Shown in pieces: positions 10,346 to 24,298 of a stretch of 64,000 nt of DNA (its first letter is position 1; every line of letters starts with the position of its first letter). The translations under genes were made by a program, and so were the position numbers. The stretch lies in the NCBI GenBank assembly GCA_029204225.1, contig CM055094.1, forward strand, positions 72,384,384 through 72,448,383, in the 5' to 3' direction. This DNA is from Diphasiastrum complanatum. Taxonomy: Eukaryota; Streptophyta; Lycopodiopsida; Lycopodiales; Lycopodiaceae. Below the pieces are notes generated by a model. That model did not search any database, was not told the origin of the DNA, and worked only from the letters and a program-made list of their open reading frames with translations.

Positions 10346-11299
10346 TACAAGTACATTGTAATGGCCAAAATGAGCCTAACAACAGTGAATGCATGTAAGC
10401 GAGAAAATGATTTTGGTAACTAGAAATTGGAATCTCAAAGCTTAGGAGGATGAGTTTTCATAAGTACTAATAGCCTATCAAATGCTTGTGCATATGCCAT
10501 GAAAACCCTCATACTACTAAGCTTATTTGAAGTTACAATTGATACTTTCAACATGCACATAGTCATCACACACCATGCACTGCTCTACATGTCATAATTG
10601 GAGTGCCTTGGGCCCTCTCAGGCTATTAATTATATAACTAGACTTGACTTGAATATTGCGGCATAACCAATAATCTCAAACATTAAATATCAAATCAAAA
10701 TTTATTCTAGGTACTCAATTTTAAGCGTAGATGATACAACTAACCTTGCAAGATGGGCGTGAAAGTGGGCACGGACCTAATATGAGCATGAGGTTGCAAG
10801 GAAGAAAAAAATTAAATTTCAAGGCACGTACGAGGCATAGATACACCTTGAGACAATTGATACATAACTAGACCCCTTAGAGGCTAGTACGAGTGGGGAC
10901 GGTGAGGCCGATGTTGGTAAACAAAGGTACCAAAGAAATGATTGAAAAAAAATAGCTTAACATTCAGACTTTGAAATTAGAAAAAATAAATTCAAAATTA
11001 GAACTTCAAAAGTAAAAGTTTGAAGTGTGTCTTTCTCTCTAACAATATGCAAGAGATTTTTTAGTTTTTTGTCAAATCTAATCCTCTATTACTGGAATGA
11101 TCATAACAATTTTGTTATTGATCTAGATAAGCAAAAAATCAATATTCTCAAAAGGATAAAACCAAGTTCTATCAACCTCCACCCCGACCATGGACGCACC
11201 CGTGCTTACACTGTGGGCATCACCTTGCACAATGGTTGTTCTGACAAACCCCAAAAAGTGGTCCTCCCCATGAGACTTGTGTAGCTAACCAGCTAGTCA
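10346..11299. other. Non-coding stretch left of a primer-binding site
   Basis: The sequence is AT-rich without a convincing frame. Because a minus-strand primer-binding site follows at 11,300, this may be the internal leader of a decayed LTR element. No gag or pol motif was found. Confidence 0.3.
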
Positions 11300-11311
11300 G
11301 CTCTGATACCA
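11300..11311 (-). other. Primer-binding site (initiator tRNA-Met type)
   Basis: On the minus strand this reads TGGTATCAGAGC, the complement of the plant tRNA-iMet 3' end. The sequence before it on that strand ends CGCAACA plus two bases, the shape of an LTR 3' end. It marks a decayed LTR element oriented leftward. Confidence 0.75.
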
Positions 11312-12170
11312 CATGTTGCGCCGGCACCTCAAAGGGCGTTGGGACTTGAGCGGTTTCCCCAACACACATTAAGTCTAACATTCATTCATCATGCACTTAC
11401 GTAAAAGCCAACTTTGAAACGTAACAAGCTTAACCATGCAAACTTAAGAAAACTGGAATCCCAACCAACCCGAAAGCCAACTCAGAATCCGTCCCCAAAA
11501 GGTAACCAAAGGCAAAGACAAGCCACACATGAAACCCAAGGCATAGTGGTCGCCAAACTGACCAAATGGCATAGCAGTGAACCACACATCGATGATGTGG
11601 ACGCTTAGGCACTGGCGATGCAAAAAGATTGTAGTAAGGGTCCTTCCACTTTGACCAATCCCGAAGGCGAAACTGAAATGGTAATCATCCCCAAGGATCA
11701 ACTTTATTAAATTTGGAAGAGGTTACATTCATACATAGACTGACTAGTCTTGAGGCCACCAACACGTGTTGGGCATTGTGCCTGGCTCATGCTGGTAGAG
11801 GGAGTTGAGACCTGGCGGCTGGATTCCTGGTGCTGGTTGAGCTGCCCAAGTTTCTGTCTGTCGGACTCCCCCTATAGTTCTGGTGTGATTCGACGCGCCC
11901 CCTCTATCCTGGAATATAGCGCTTTCTGGTAAAGCACGCTTCTCTGGACTTAGTTTTTATTTTGCTGATTAAGCCTAGCAAGCTTGGCAGAATCAGTCTG
12001 GCTCCCGGACATGGGTCTCGGGAGCCGTCCCGGTGGCAGAATCAACTTGGCTCCTGACTAGGCCATGCCTCGAGCTCCAGAGCAAGCTCATGACTTGTAA
12101 CTACTTGGTTGGCTCACCACAGGTCGGAGGCTCAGTTCTTGACTTTCCTAACTTGCTCTGGGACCTTTAG
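11312..12170. other. Probable LTR remnant followed by unassigned sequence
   Basis: The first few hundred bases (from TGTTGCGCCGGCACC) should be the LTR of the element primed at 11,300. Its other end cannot be placed because no second copy lies in the window. From about 11,750 onward the sequence is GC-richer and unassigned. Confidence 0.35.
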
Positions 12171-12179
12171 GGAGTGTCA

Positions 12180-13770
12180 CCCCTTAGAGTCTTACAAGGC
12201 AACTTGGTGCACCTGAGTCAGCTTTACAACAAGAGGCCAGGCATAGGAAACATAAGGTTTATTGTTGATTTGTTGACTTCAGAAAAGCCTTTGATTTTGT
12301 TCCACACTTTCTTCTCATCCAACGACTACGTGATCTTGGCTTCTCTACTGACACACATTTCTAGCCGTAATGGCACTTTATAAGCAAGTTCTTGGATGTT
12401 TTCGAGGTGACACTGGCCTCTCAGAGCATATATGGAGCACCATCAGGGAGAAATAGGGTTGTTCCCTTTCACCTACACTATTCAAACTATATATTAAATA
12501 TAGATGAGCTTGAGAGAGTCATTGAGTAGAGTGGTGGTATAGGTTTCCGACTTGGAGATATTTGATTGCCATTCTCTTATATGCAGATGATGTTGCTTTA
12601 GTCTCCTCGACCAGAGAGGAAATATAGAGACAGTTGTGGACAATCTTCATGGTTTATGCAATAGATGGGGTTTGAAAGTTAACATTGAGAAGACCAAATT
12701 TATGGTCTTCAACATATCCAAGGCTTTCATGCAGTGATAGGAGCTTTTTCTAGTAGATTGCCATTGGATATTGTGTCATCCTACACCTATCTTTGGATTT
12801 TTTTCACTGGTCCTATATTTGGTATGAGACATGCAACCACAGCAGACTTGAGAAGGGACATGCCTCCTTGGTCTAGCTTGAGCATGTTTGCTTTTAGAGA
12901 TTTATTAAGGACGGCCTGAGTAAGTGTCGGTTATTTGATTTTTTTTGTCTCCCCCACTGCATTGTATGCTGCGGAGACATGATGCTCAGGGCTCACCTCT
13001 ATTGATTGGGCCAATATTTCACGCCTCCAGGTCCTTATGCTATTACGGATGATACGGGCTAAGCCCTCTGTCCCACACCAGATTATCCTAGTAGAGTTTG
13101 CAATTCCACCTCCAGCTTGTGCCATCTTCCGTCTCATCACATATATATAGCGTCTCGGGCTGCTTTCCACTGATGCACAAAGATATCCACAAGCAGCACT
13201 CATATCATCTTAGCACCTTGACAGTCTGGGCTATCACTTGTCATGGTTTTCACAAGCATCATGTTTATTAGATACTTTTGGCATATCTATCACGGACTTC
13301 CCATTGGGTACTCACGATCATATCAGACGTTTCCTCTACAGAGCACACCTTTGTCGCACATAGTAGGGCCAATTAGGATTTAGGATTTACAGGACTCATT
13401 TCTTGGAGATGGATGACATGGGGACAATTCTAGCACGCTATTTAGATTCTGGATTATCCCATGGCTTGAGATTTTTGTTGGGTCAGCTACGAGTCTCATC
13501 ACATCAGCTTGAGATTGAGATTGGACGTTTCCATGGTATCCCATGTGAGGAGCAAATCTGCAAGTTATGTTCACTATTTGAGGTGGAGTTAGAGGAGCAC
13601 TTTTCGTTTAGATGTCCAGTCTACTACGAGATCATAGGGAGATACCATTGCCTTTTCAGAGAGACTCTTGTCACACTGTGGTCCCTTATAGCATATGATG
13701 ACTCAAGATGTGTTGCACTAATTCTAGAAAGCTTCAATGGCTTCAGCTGTCCATTCTAGTTGGATAGTCG
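12180..13770 (+). pseudogene. LINE ORF2 relic: reverse transcriptase to C-terminal zinc segment
   Basis: Motifs appear in order in shifting frames. DFRKAFDFVP near 12,276 is RT motif A. LLYADDVALVSSTREEI near 12,575 is the catalytic YADD box. An LxxNxxKTKFMVF-like segment lies near 12,680. At 13,403-13,759 comes the C-terminal region with CKLC, an acidic run and HFSFRCPVYYEI, the C-C-H-C segment typical of plant LINE ORF2 ends. Many stops and frame changes show it is old. The same C-terminal segment recurs at 37.85-38.37 kb. Confidence 0.75.
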
Positions 13771-16380
<2,610 letters not shown>

Positions 16381-16758
16381 CTATATACAATCGTGTATAT
16401 AGTAAAGCTTGGATATCCTTTTGTCCTTCCTCTGGATGGGCCAAGGGCCATTCGTACTCAGTGATCGGCCTACAAGCGACTTACATAATTTACATTGCAG
16501 ACTATTAACAAAACCGTTTACTTTCATTGCTGATTCTCTTTGTGATAAATTGAGCAATGATCCACTTAGGTATAATAGAACCTCTCCTCCGCAGCACTGG
16601 CAAACTTGCTTGCTACAGAACCAGCTATTTGTTAACAAATAGAAGTGACGCCCATTCTTCACATTCTTAAGCCACCCTTTGCCTTCGTATACTTCCGCAA
16701 CCGTAGCGACATGCCTACTGACTGGGTGGAACGAGGGACACACATGTACAAACGTCAC
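16381..16758 (-). CDS. Hypothetical 125-residue protein with Cys pairs
   Basis: An ATG-started frame of 125 residues lies about 640 bp downstream of the C2H2 gene in the same direction. It contains WFCSKQVCQCCGGEV and LQCKLCKSLVG, giving Cys pairs that could bind a metal, and a basic C-terminus. I do not recognise a family. It may be a gene fragment, an exon of a split gene, or a chance frame. The Cys spacing is the only argument for it. Confidence 0.25.
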   Translation of the reverse strand: MTFVHVCPSFHPVSRHVATVAEVYEGKGWLKNVKNGRHFYLLTNSWFCSKQVCQCCGGEVLLYLSGSLLNLSQRESAMKVNGFVNSLQCKLCKSLVGRSLSTNGPWPIQRKDKRISKLYYIHDCI

Positions 16759-17394
16759 AGAATCAATTGAAATTAAACATTTCCAGCCCGTATCAGAAGC
16801 CGATTTCAGTTACTTTTGACTACATCATGAAGTGTCTTTTCTGTGCAGAAATTATTAAAAAACCCCCAGCTATGATAACCATACCATGCTTGGGGCTTAA
16901 AAACAAATTGCAATCTTGAAAATGCTTTGATGCATTTCTCTAATGTATTATATAAACGACGCAACACAAAAATTACGTGTTTCAAAGACAACTGTGAATT
17001 GTAGTCTCATGAAGATGCCTATGGAGGCTCACAGTTAATTGAAAGAGGAAAGGATTCTGTAGATGGGGACGATTGGACTCGAATTCACAAAAATTTATAA
17101 CCTATAATTCAGTTTAAACCTGCAGAACAGCTTAGAATTATAACTATTACTTCTGAATCAAAGCTGCCAAAAAAGTCGCAAATGTTCTATGACAGATTTG
17201 AATTCACAAATGGAACCATTTGCAGCAAAGCCAACAAAAAAGACATAAAGAAAGGTCAATAGGAGTTGGCAGCCATGCAAAAAGAGGCTTGATAAAGTGA
17301 TTTTCTTTGTATTGAGATTTTCTTATCAGAGGAAAATTGAAGGTACTATAATAACATCATATGCATCATTCAATAAAATTCATTGAATACAACT
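16759..17394. other. 3' flank of the C2H2 gene
   Basis: AT-rich sequence after the stop codon of the zinc-finger gene. It should hold its 3' UTR. No clear poly(A) signal can be singled out and no other feature is visible. Confidence 0.4.
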
Positions 17395-20295
17395 CTACTC
17401 AAGCTCAGAAAAAAATCGAGCTTGAAGTGCACCAAGACTATCTGATTCATCATCACTATCAAGATTCATGGCAGAGTTAGGGCAAAAGTCAGTCCCTGGG
17501 CTTGATGGACGATCATTGACTTCAGGATGAACAAGTGGATAATTGTGTAATTCTGTATTCAAAGGAGGTGAATTGGAAAGATCCATTGGACCAACCAGAT
17601 GTGTCTGTGCACCACTGATTTCTTGTTTGCTATTTCCACCCTGTGAATCACCTACTAACAAGTTTCCAGGGTCAGGGGAGCAAAGTTGGCTGGTGGCATT
17701 ACTTCCATTCTCGCAGCGTTGGACCTCACCTTCATCATTTGAAGGTTGAAAAACAGCTGCAGCTACCACCATACTTACTCCACGCAGCTGGCCACTTGTA
17801 ATCACACATGAATTACCATTTCCGGCGTTGTCAATCCTGTCTTGATTGATATTAGCTGCTTTACCACCAAGACTAGTAGTCGTAGTACCATCACCAACTA
17901 ACTGTGTGCACATCCCACATGTCATGTTGGTCTGGAGACAATTCTTACAAGCAACAGGTGCATTCGAGCTATTTCCAAAAGACTTTTCATCCGGATGCCA
18001 AGAACTTAGACCATGAACAACAGCATCTCGTAAGACATCTACCTTGAAACGTTTGGTTTCCTCCTCCACAAAGTCGCTCTCTCGCTCTCTCTTTTTGTCT
18101 GGCAAAGGAGTAGGAGAATCTGAAATTGCTGATAGGGAAACTGTCAATGTGCTTAATAGAACTTTCATAGCAGATTGTAGGGACGCTTCCAATGATTGAG
18201 AAGGTAACATGACTGCAGCAGCTACTATAGGAAATTCAGCTACAGAAGTACGTGCTTGACTCTGACAATTTTCAGCCTTGCATGCAGCAGCAGCAGCATT
18301 ATGATTATGACCACCAGTACAAGCATCAAGCCTGCTTTTTGATAAGTTTTTGTTTTCTTTGTTCAAGCATTCTGGATAAGTATCAATGACAACTCTATGT
18401 TCCTCCGCAGCGTCTCTAAATGGCTCTGTTATATCACGGTGAGAGCTTCGTAAGCAGGGTGCAGAGACTTCCGTTTGTGAACCCTCACAATGTCCTACAT
18501 CTTTGGAACTTATCTTCAGTTTTCCATCCTTTTGCTCTAATATACCATCTCCAACAGAATGTTCTAGGTTGCAAATGGATGCAAGCGTTGATGAACCAAG
18601 TGGTATTGCTGAACATTCTGAGTTTTTTGAGGAAAAACAGGTACAGTGCTGTACAGAAGAGACAGAAAAGTGTCCATGATTGTTTTGCACAGGGGGAAAT
18701 CGTTGCTCAGCTATAGTTTCATCGAGAACTTTAACAAATTCCCCATCTTTGTGACTACTTACATCTTTCTGCAGACATGATTCCTCCTCTGTTTGAAGGG
18801 TAACACTCTTGCGTACCAATTCTGAAGTAAAGAGTTTTGGTCGATTTAACATGAGTGATTTGTCTGATTGAGGTGACATCTGCTGCTTGTTACCTTCAAA
18901 TTGTATATTATTGGAGTTATTTTTAGTTCGAATGATAGAGCTCTCAGAAGCATCGAAATCCGAGTATCTTGTTTGAACATTGTAAGAGATTAATGAGCCT
19001 CCTTCATGGTATCTTTCTGCAAGAAAATCAGCATTCTGGAACAAAGGTCTTTCCAATCTAGAGAACTCAGGATCCCTTTCAGAAGGATTTTTCTGACTAT
19101 CATTAAACTTCTCAGCCAGTCCAAATTTTAGTGGCAAAACCTTGGAATTTTTTGAGGCTGCAATTCGAGAACCATGCTGTTGAAAGGCCTCATGCACAGT
19201 CAAGGCAAATGAGCTTCTGAAACCAACAGAACAGGGACTACATACCGAGATTTCAGTCGTTTCCACGTTTGAACTTGCCACTGTGCCGATGATACTTTGC
19301 AACTCTGCACTCTTTTGGTTGCAATGTTCAGCAAGGTGTATTTCTGTTGCTTCTGGATTCATCAGTACTTTTGAACAACAATAGCACCATGCTGACAAAT
19401 TATGTGCTTGCTCTTTCCATCTCATCCATTCCCTATTACGCTCAGGAGACGGTTCCAGATAACTCTTTCCCTTTAACCCAGAAAAGCTTTTACTAGCTGA
19501 AGAAAAAAAGCGGTGTCGATCATCCATTAGATGTAAAGTAAAACACTGCCAGCTCTTACACCATATCAAGCATGGCTGACAAGAATATCCTTGCTTTAAC
19601 TGGATAACATCATCATTTCTCCTGCTCAAATATTCATTGTGAGATTGTACATTAGTCTGATGTTTGGATGAAAACAAATGCTTCTCAAGGTCCGCAATAT
19701 GCGGAAAATCCTTTTTACAGGCATAACAGGATGACATCCGTAAATTCTGGATGTGCATTCTGGCCACCAAGTGATTGACAAATTCGTCCAAGCTCTCAAA
19801 TTTTTTCTCACACAGGCTGCAAAAGGGCTCAAAGTTTGGGCTTACAACATCCAATGAAGATCCAGAAAGCTGCCGTAAAAGTGAACTTAGCCTTGGACAA
19901 TTCGGTGTGACCCCTTCTTCTTTCTGCCCACAGGTTGTCAAGTGCAGTTCCCAGCCAACCACTTCAGTAAATTGAAGACAACAAGGATCACAAACGAACT
20001 TAGCATTGTAGGGTCCTGTACTTCTGATACCCTTGGTCACCTTCTCTTTATGTCCCTGCTTTTGAACATGAGCACTGGTTTCCTCTGGGTTGGAAAGCTC
20101 TTCATTGCATGCAAAGCAATATCCAACAAGGCCAAATTGCTTCAAATGAGCTCTCAGTTTTTTTAAATGGGCACCACTGACATTGTGATATGCAAGTTGC
20201 AAGCCACCATTCAACTGCAATTCACACAGCTTACAAAGATCCACTGTGCTTGTTTGGGGCCCCTGCAAACACATTGACATCCTTTCAAAAGTCAT
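17395..20295 (-). CDS. Protein with eight C2H2-like zinc fingers (host gene, main exon)
   Basis: A 966-residue open frame with no interruption. Eight C-x2-C...H-x5-6-H/C units fill residues ~21-375: CKLC...H37/H43, CFAC...H82, CDPC, CSLC, CYAC, CQPC, CYCC and CSPC. Their wide His spacing resembles the U1-type/JAZ fingers of RNA- or dsRNA-binding proteins. The rest is Ser/Thr-rich and probably disordered. A KKRERE/KRFK basic patch that could serve nuclear import lies near residue 725-745, CKNC/CGMC pairs near 775, and an acidic tail (DSDDESD) at the end. The apparent first ATG is doubtful: TGTTTGCAG just before GPQTSTVDLC reads as a splice acceptor, so the true start may lie in an upstream exon above 20,295. 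Probable nuclear nucleic-acid-binding protein; exact role unknown. Confidence 0.85.
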   Translation of the reverse strand: MTFERMSMCLQGPQTSTVDLCKLCELQLNGGLQLAYHNVSGAHLKKLRAHLKQFGLVGYCFACNEELSNPEETSAHVQKQGHKEKVTKGIRSTGPYNAKFVCDPCCLQFTEVVGWELHLTTCGQKEEGVTPNCPRLSSLLRQLSGSSLDVVSPNFEPFCSLCEKKFESLDEFVNHLVARMHIQNLRMSSCYACKKDFPHIADLEKHLFSSKHQTNVQSHNEYLSRRNDDVIQLKQGYSCQPCLIWCKSWQCFTLHLMDDRHRFFSSASKSFSGLKGKSYLEPSPERNREWMRWKEQAHNLSAWCYCCSKVLMNPEATEIHLAEHCNQKSAELQSIIGTVASSNVETTEISVCSPCSVGFRSSFALTVHEAFQQHGSRIAASKNSKVLPLKFGLAEKFNDSQKNPSERDPEFSRLERPLFQNADFLAERYHEGGSLISYNVQTRYSDFDASESSIIRTKNNSNNIQFEGNKQQMSPQSDKSLMLNRPKLFTSELVRKSVTLQTEEESCLQKDVSSHKDGEFVKVLDETIAEQRFPPVQNNHGHFSVSSVQHCTCFSSKNSECSAIPLGSSTLASICNLEHSVGDGILEQKDGKLKISSKDVGHCEGSQTEVSAPCLRSSHRDITEPFRDAAEEHRVVIDTYPECLNKENKNLSKSRLDACTGGHNHNAAAAACKAENCQSQARTSVAEFPIVAAAVMLPSQSLEASLQSAMKVLLSTLTVSLSAISDSPTPLPDKKRERESDFVEEETKRFKVDVLRDAVVHGLSSWHPDEKSFGNSSNAPVACKNCLQTNMTCGMCTQLVGDGTTTTSLGGKAANINQDRIDNAGNGNSCVITSGQLRGVSMVVAAAVFQPSNDEGEVQRCENGSNATSQLCSPDPGNLLVGDSQGGNSKQEISGAQTHLVGPMDLSNSPPLNTELHNYPLVHPEVNDRPSSPGTDFCPNSAMNLDSDDESDSLGALQARFFSELE

Positions 20296-21265
20296 ATTAA
20301 GAAAGGACCATTTTGCATAAGGAACTAAGAGTGAAGAACAGAGAATTTTTCAGCATTGAGCTACAACTTTGAGCACAATTCTGGCATTGTAAAAATGTTT
20401 TGAATGCTTCAACTGCAGTAAGAGCATGTACTCAAAAAGAAGACAATGCATAAGCCTTTCCGTCTCTGTCTGCAATCATTCTTCAATTTCTCCGTGTACA
20501 TAAAATGCCTCCATAGCCCCAACTAGCACATCCATGTGTCCTTGTGACACTAGTAGTACCAGTAATCTCAGTACTAAACACTCCTGGAGCAAGTGATTCC
20601 TCAATCACCTACCCCCAATCTAATTTCCAGGGCTACTAAATTTTCTTGAAGACCACAATGCCTAAATCATCTCCATCTAAAATCTACTACTAATAACTAC
20701 TAGATGCTCTTGGAAAATAAGACTCCACAACTGCCTTTGTGTCTCTTGTTCCTGCCTGGGTTTGTGGTCTAAATTCTAACGTACCCTCCTTTAGCAGTGT
20801 AATCACGTTCTCAACTAGGTTACTTCTCTCCTAATAAACATTCAAAATGTATTAACCTCCTGATAGCTCCAACTTGGAACCGCATGAAGGATTCAGTATG
20901 CCTATCATGGGCTACACTTTGGGAGATATCCTGGTGCACTTCCTGGTTCGTAACAACTCTGCCATCATGTATAACCCACCAGATCACCATATCTCCTAAT
21001 CTAATCTCCTGATCTGTACGAACCTCACATATATAACTCTCTACTTTGATGAAGCCTAGGAAAGATATTGCCGATAAAGCTCTAGCCTCTACTGCAACTG
21101 AGTCATAAATTCTGAAACACCAAGTACAATGTACAGAACCCTTGTGATTGTTGGGCTAGCTGGCCTTAACAGTAGTTCAACTCTATTCAACACTCTCAAT
21201 GGACACATGTTTCTTGTCATCATGAGCAACACTTGGTAGAGCTATACCAAAGATATGCACAAAAC

Positions 21266-21267
<2 letters not shown>
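20296..21267. other. Upstream region or intron of the C2H2 gene
   Basis: No open frame. If the main exon begins at the acceptor near 20,263, an upstream exon and promoter should be here or beyond. I could not identify a donor with confidence. Confidence 0.35.
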
Positions 21268-21315
<48 letters not shown>

Positions 21316-21327
21316 CTCTCTCTCTCT
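21268..21327. repeat. (CT)n microsatellite, about 60 bp
   Basis: CT dinucleotide tract with a single TCG interruption near 21,312. Confidence 0.97.
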
Positions 21328-21854
21328 TGCAGCCATCGCCGGCTCCTTGCTAGCCAGCTTTGATCGCTGCCATGTCATCACCTGCCAATCGCTGACATGC
21401 CATCCCGATCGCTGCCATGCCATCGCTGAGAACCAGATGAATGATTCCGCTTGAAAACTAAGCTTTGAGCACGTTTCAGGAAGGAAGTCTTTGACCTGAA
21501 CCAGATTCGCACTTGATCAAAATCGATGGTGTTGCTCCAGCATTTGATCAGAATCGCTGGTCATTATTCCAGCAGAGATTCAGCATAGATGGAAGCCAGA
21601 AAACGGGGCAGGGTCCACTTCTGACCATCGCTGTTTTCTTTGACAAGGCCTCTGCTATTTTTACCTGCCTCACTTGCATTTTTGAAGAGTCAATCAACCT
21701 TCGCTATGGCTCCACGTAAGTGTGGGGGAGTTAACTCCCCCCACTCTCCACCCCACCCTGCTAACACCCTTTGCTTCCATCGATGGGGGACAGACCTTCA
21801 CTGGACAGACCTCCACCGCCTGACAGACCTCCATTGCACCATTTCAAGCAGGTC
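21328..21854. other. Non-coding flank before a gypsy LTR
   Basis: The start has short imperfect tandem words (GATCGCTGCCATG, CCATCGCTG). Near 21,790-21,840 the word ACAGACCTCCA recurs. No gene seen. Confidence 0.4.
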
Positions 21855-22262
21855 TGTTATGGCCATTGGCAAATACAGGGATAAATGTGACTCGTTAGTC
21901 CCTAGGGGGTCCCGGCGGGGTGACACTCAGCCCCGTAGTTCGGGATAATAGCCCTTAGGAACTAGGATCTAGAGGGCTTGGTCTATATCCAAAGGGAGTG
22001 CCACTAAGTAGAGGGCACCCTTAGTTACTAAGGGTGGGTCCCTAAAGTTAGGTAGGACCTATGTGCCCACATGTACAGTATGCATGAGGAGCATCCACAT
22101 GCACAGTGATAACTGTGCATGTGAGAGGAGTGCATGGCCTCCTGGAGGTTGGGCACTGGTCCTATATGGTGGCCTTTGGATGTAGAGACAGGTACAGGAT
22201 AGTGGGTGGAGATCCAGAGTCACTCTTCAATTGTGTTGGTCCTCTGTCCATTCTTCCTAATA
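21855..22262 (+). repeat. 5' LTR of gypsy element G1 (408 bp)
   Basis: It begins TGTTATGGCCATTGGC and ends TTCCTAATA, directly before a primer-binding site. The same 408-bp unit occurs inverted as a solo LTR at 32,631-33,037, which fixes both ends. The termini are TG...TA rather than TG...CA. No 3' partner in the same orientation was found. Confidence 0.85.
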
Positions 22263-22263
22263 G

Positions 22264-22276
22264 TGGTATCAGAGCA
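22264..22276 (+). other. Primer-binding site of G1
   Basis: TGGTATCAGAGCA complements the 3' end of initiator tRNA-Met, one base after the LTR. Confidence 0.85.
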
Positions 22277-22969
22277 GTGTGGATCCTCTTGTGGGTCAGC
22301 GATTTGCCTCCTACTAGCGCTGCCTTGCTGACCGCCTTCCAGCGCTACCTTCTTCCTCCCTCAGCGCCAACAGAAAATATGTTTTTGGTTATGGATTTTT
22401 GGAGATACAAGCAAAGTGGTGGGCGCTCAGACCTGCAGCATCGGTGCAGGGAAAAGTATCCATCACAAGCAATCATCAGAGTTTGAGGCTGATCTGATTT
22501 TCTGAGGGCGCCAGGATGCAACAGATTTCACCCTGAAATCTGTTATATTATTCAAGATATTCACGTTTCAAGTCAGATTTTTTATTTTCTGGCCAGAATT
22601 GACCTTCTGGAGTTGACGAAGCTACAAATCCAAACGGTGGCAGATATTCCAGAAGTTGGACTTCGACAAACTAATATACAGTAGGGCGCTCCAGGAGGTA
22701 CAGATCCCTCGTTGATTGGTGACCAGAATCAGCGTTGGTGATTATCCGAAGTTTGATCAAAATTCCTGATTTTTCTGGAAAAAGTCGAGAATTACCACAT
22801 CAAACTGCACACTGTTGCGGCCCAACCACCAACATTTCCAAATCAGAGAAGCTTTCTCTCTCTTGCTTTTGTTTTGCATGTCAGTGCATGTTACTACACA
22901 CTTCTTGCATGTGCTAGTAAATCGATTTTTTAAGCGTGTTTAAACACTGTTGTGTCTGTTCTGTTGCGC
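22277..22969 (+). other. Untranslated leader of G1
   Basis: Stretch between primer-binding site and the gag ATG at 22,970, without its own convincing frame. Confidence 0.5.
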
Positions 22970-24290
22970 ATGCTTAATTTTATAGACATAAGTCATACTC
23001 CTGTAGATGAACTTGAAGATATAGTCATGTCTAGTCTGCCTCATGGAAGTTCTCCTATAGAAAAGAGCCAGTCAGTTCCTCTTTTACTGCCTACTCAAGA
23101 ACCCTCTCAAAATCCCTCTTTGCATGACGACATGCAGGATGTGCACATGAATGAGGGGGACGAAAATGAAGAAATACCATTAAACCTTTTTGAGTTTAGG
23201 CAGTGGGTAGTAGAAACGTATGATCATCTTAAAAAATTAGAAGAGTCTATTGAAGAGCAAGCCAATACTCAGCAAAAAACTAATGAAAGGCTTTCCAGAC
23301 TTGAAAGACTAGTACGTGATAGTGTTCAAAGCCTTAGTGCTTTAAGACAAGTTTTAGCGCAGTATCGAGTGAATCCTACTATCCACGCTAGTAGTCCTCC
23401 TGTTCCCCCATCACCCCATAAGGTAGTACCTAAGGATTTGCGCCTTCCCACCTTTGGTGGAGAAGAAAAAGACCGTAACCAAGATTCGGTTGTTGCCTTT
23501 CTCGTTAAGCATGATGATGCTTTTCGATTAAAAGGGATTCCTAATGAGGATCGGCCTTTAGAGGCTAGCATCTCCCTGCAGGAAAAGCCTTTAGGTGGTG
23601 GATAAGTCTGCAGGAAAGTCGTTCGAAACCAAAGACTTGGGATAGTTTTTAGGATATGTTCAAAAAAAACTTTCTCCCTGAAAATGAAACCGATAGAAAC
23701 TGGGAAGATTGGTAAACCTGTTGGCTGGGAAACCGTCCTCTTACCCAATACATCACCAGTTATAGGGATGCTACCATGAAATTGTCTGACTTAGATGATT
23801 ATAATCAGGTAAGGGGATTCATTCGGGGTTTGCAAGCCGAATACCAAAAGTATCTTCGACCTTTGAAGCCTAAAACATTGGAAACTGCCATCACCCTAGC
23901 TCAGCTTATGATGACATAGTTCACCCAAAAGGTAAAAGAATTGTAGAAGACACCCGACTTGAGTCCTCCAAGCCTGGAGAGAAGCGAAAAATTCCGACAT
24001 CTAATTCTTCGAATAAAAAGAGGTATAGATTGTCGAGAAGTGACATAGAAAAAGCCAAGAGGGAGCACTTGTGCTTCATTTGTATGGGAAAAGGTCATAA
24101 TAAGAGTCAATGTCCTAAGTTGCAACACAAAGGGAATACTGACGAAACTCCCGGTAAGAACCAAAATGGTTCTTTTAAGAAACCGGAGAAGCAAGTTCAC
24201 ACTGTTCAAGTTTTACCTTTGGGAAAGTCTCCCAAGGTAAAGTCTGTTCACGTGTCTCATGTAAACGAGGCACATACCTGTTCAGTTACT
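22970..24290 (+). pseudogene. Gypsy G1 gag
   Basis: From ATG 22,970 (MLNFIDISHTPVDELED) the frame gives a gag N-terminus with a coiled coil near residues 75-125. A Pro-rich linker and the retrotransposon gag core follow (FLPENETDRNWEDW, LTQYITSYRDATMKL, GFIRGLQAEYQKYL) at ~23,640-23,910, now with frame changes and at least two stops. A zinc knuckle, CFICMGKGHNKSQC, lies at 24,072-24,113. This is the nucleocapsid part that would package element RNA. The frame runs directly into the middle of reverse transcriptase near 24,300, so protease and most of the RT palm are missing. Confidence 0.8.
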
Positions 24291-24298
24291 ACCAACAT

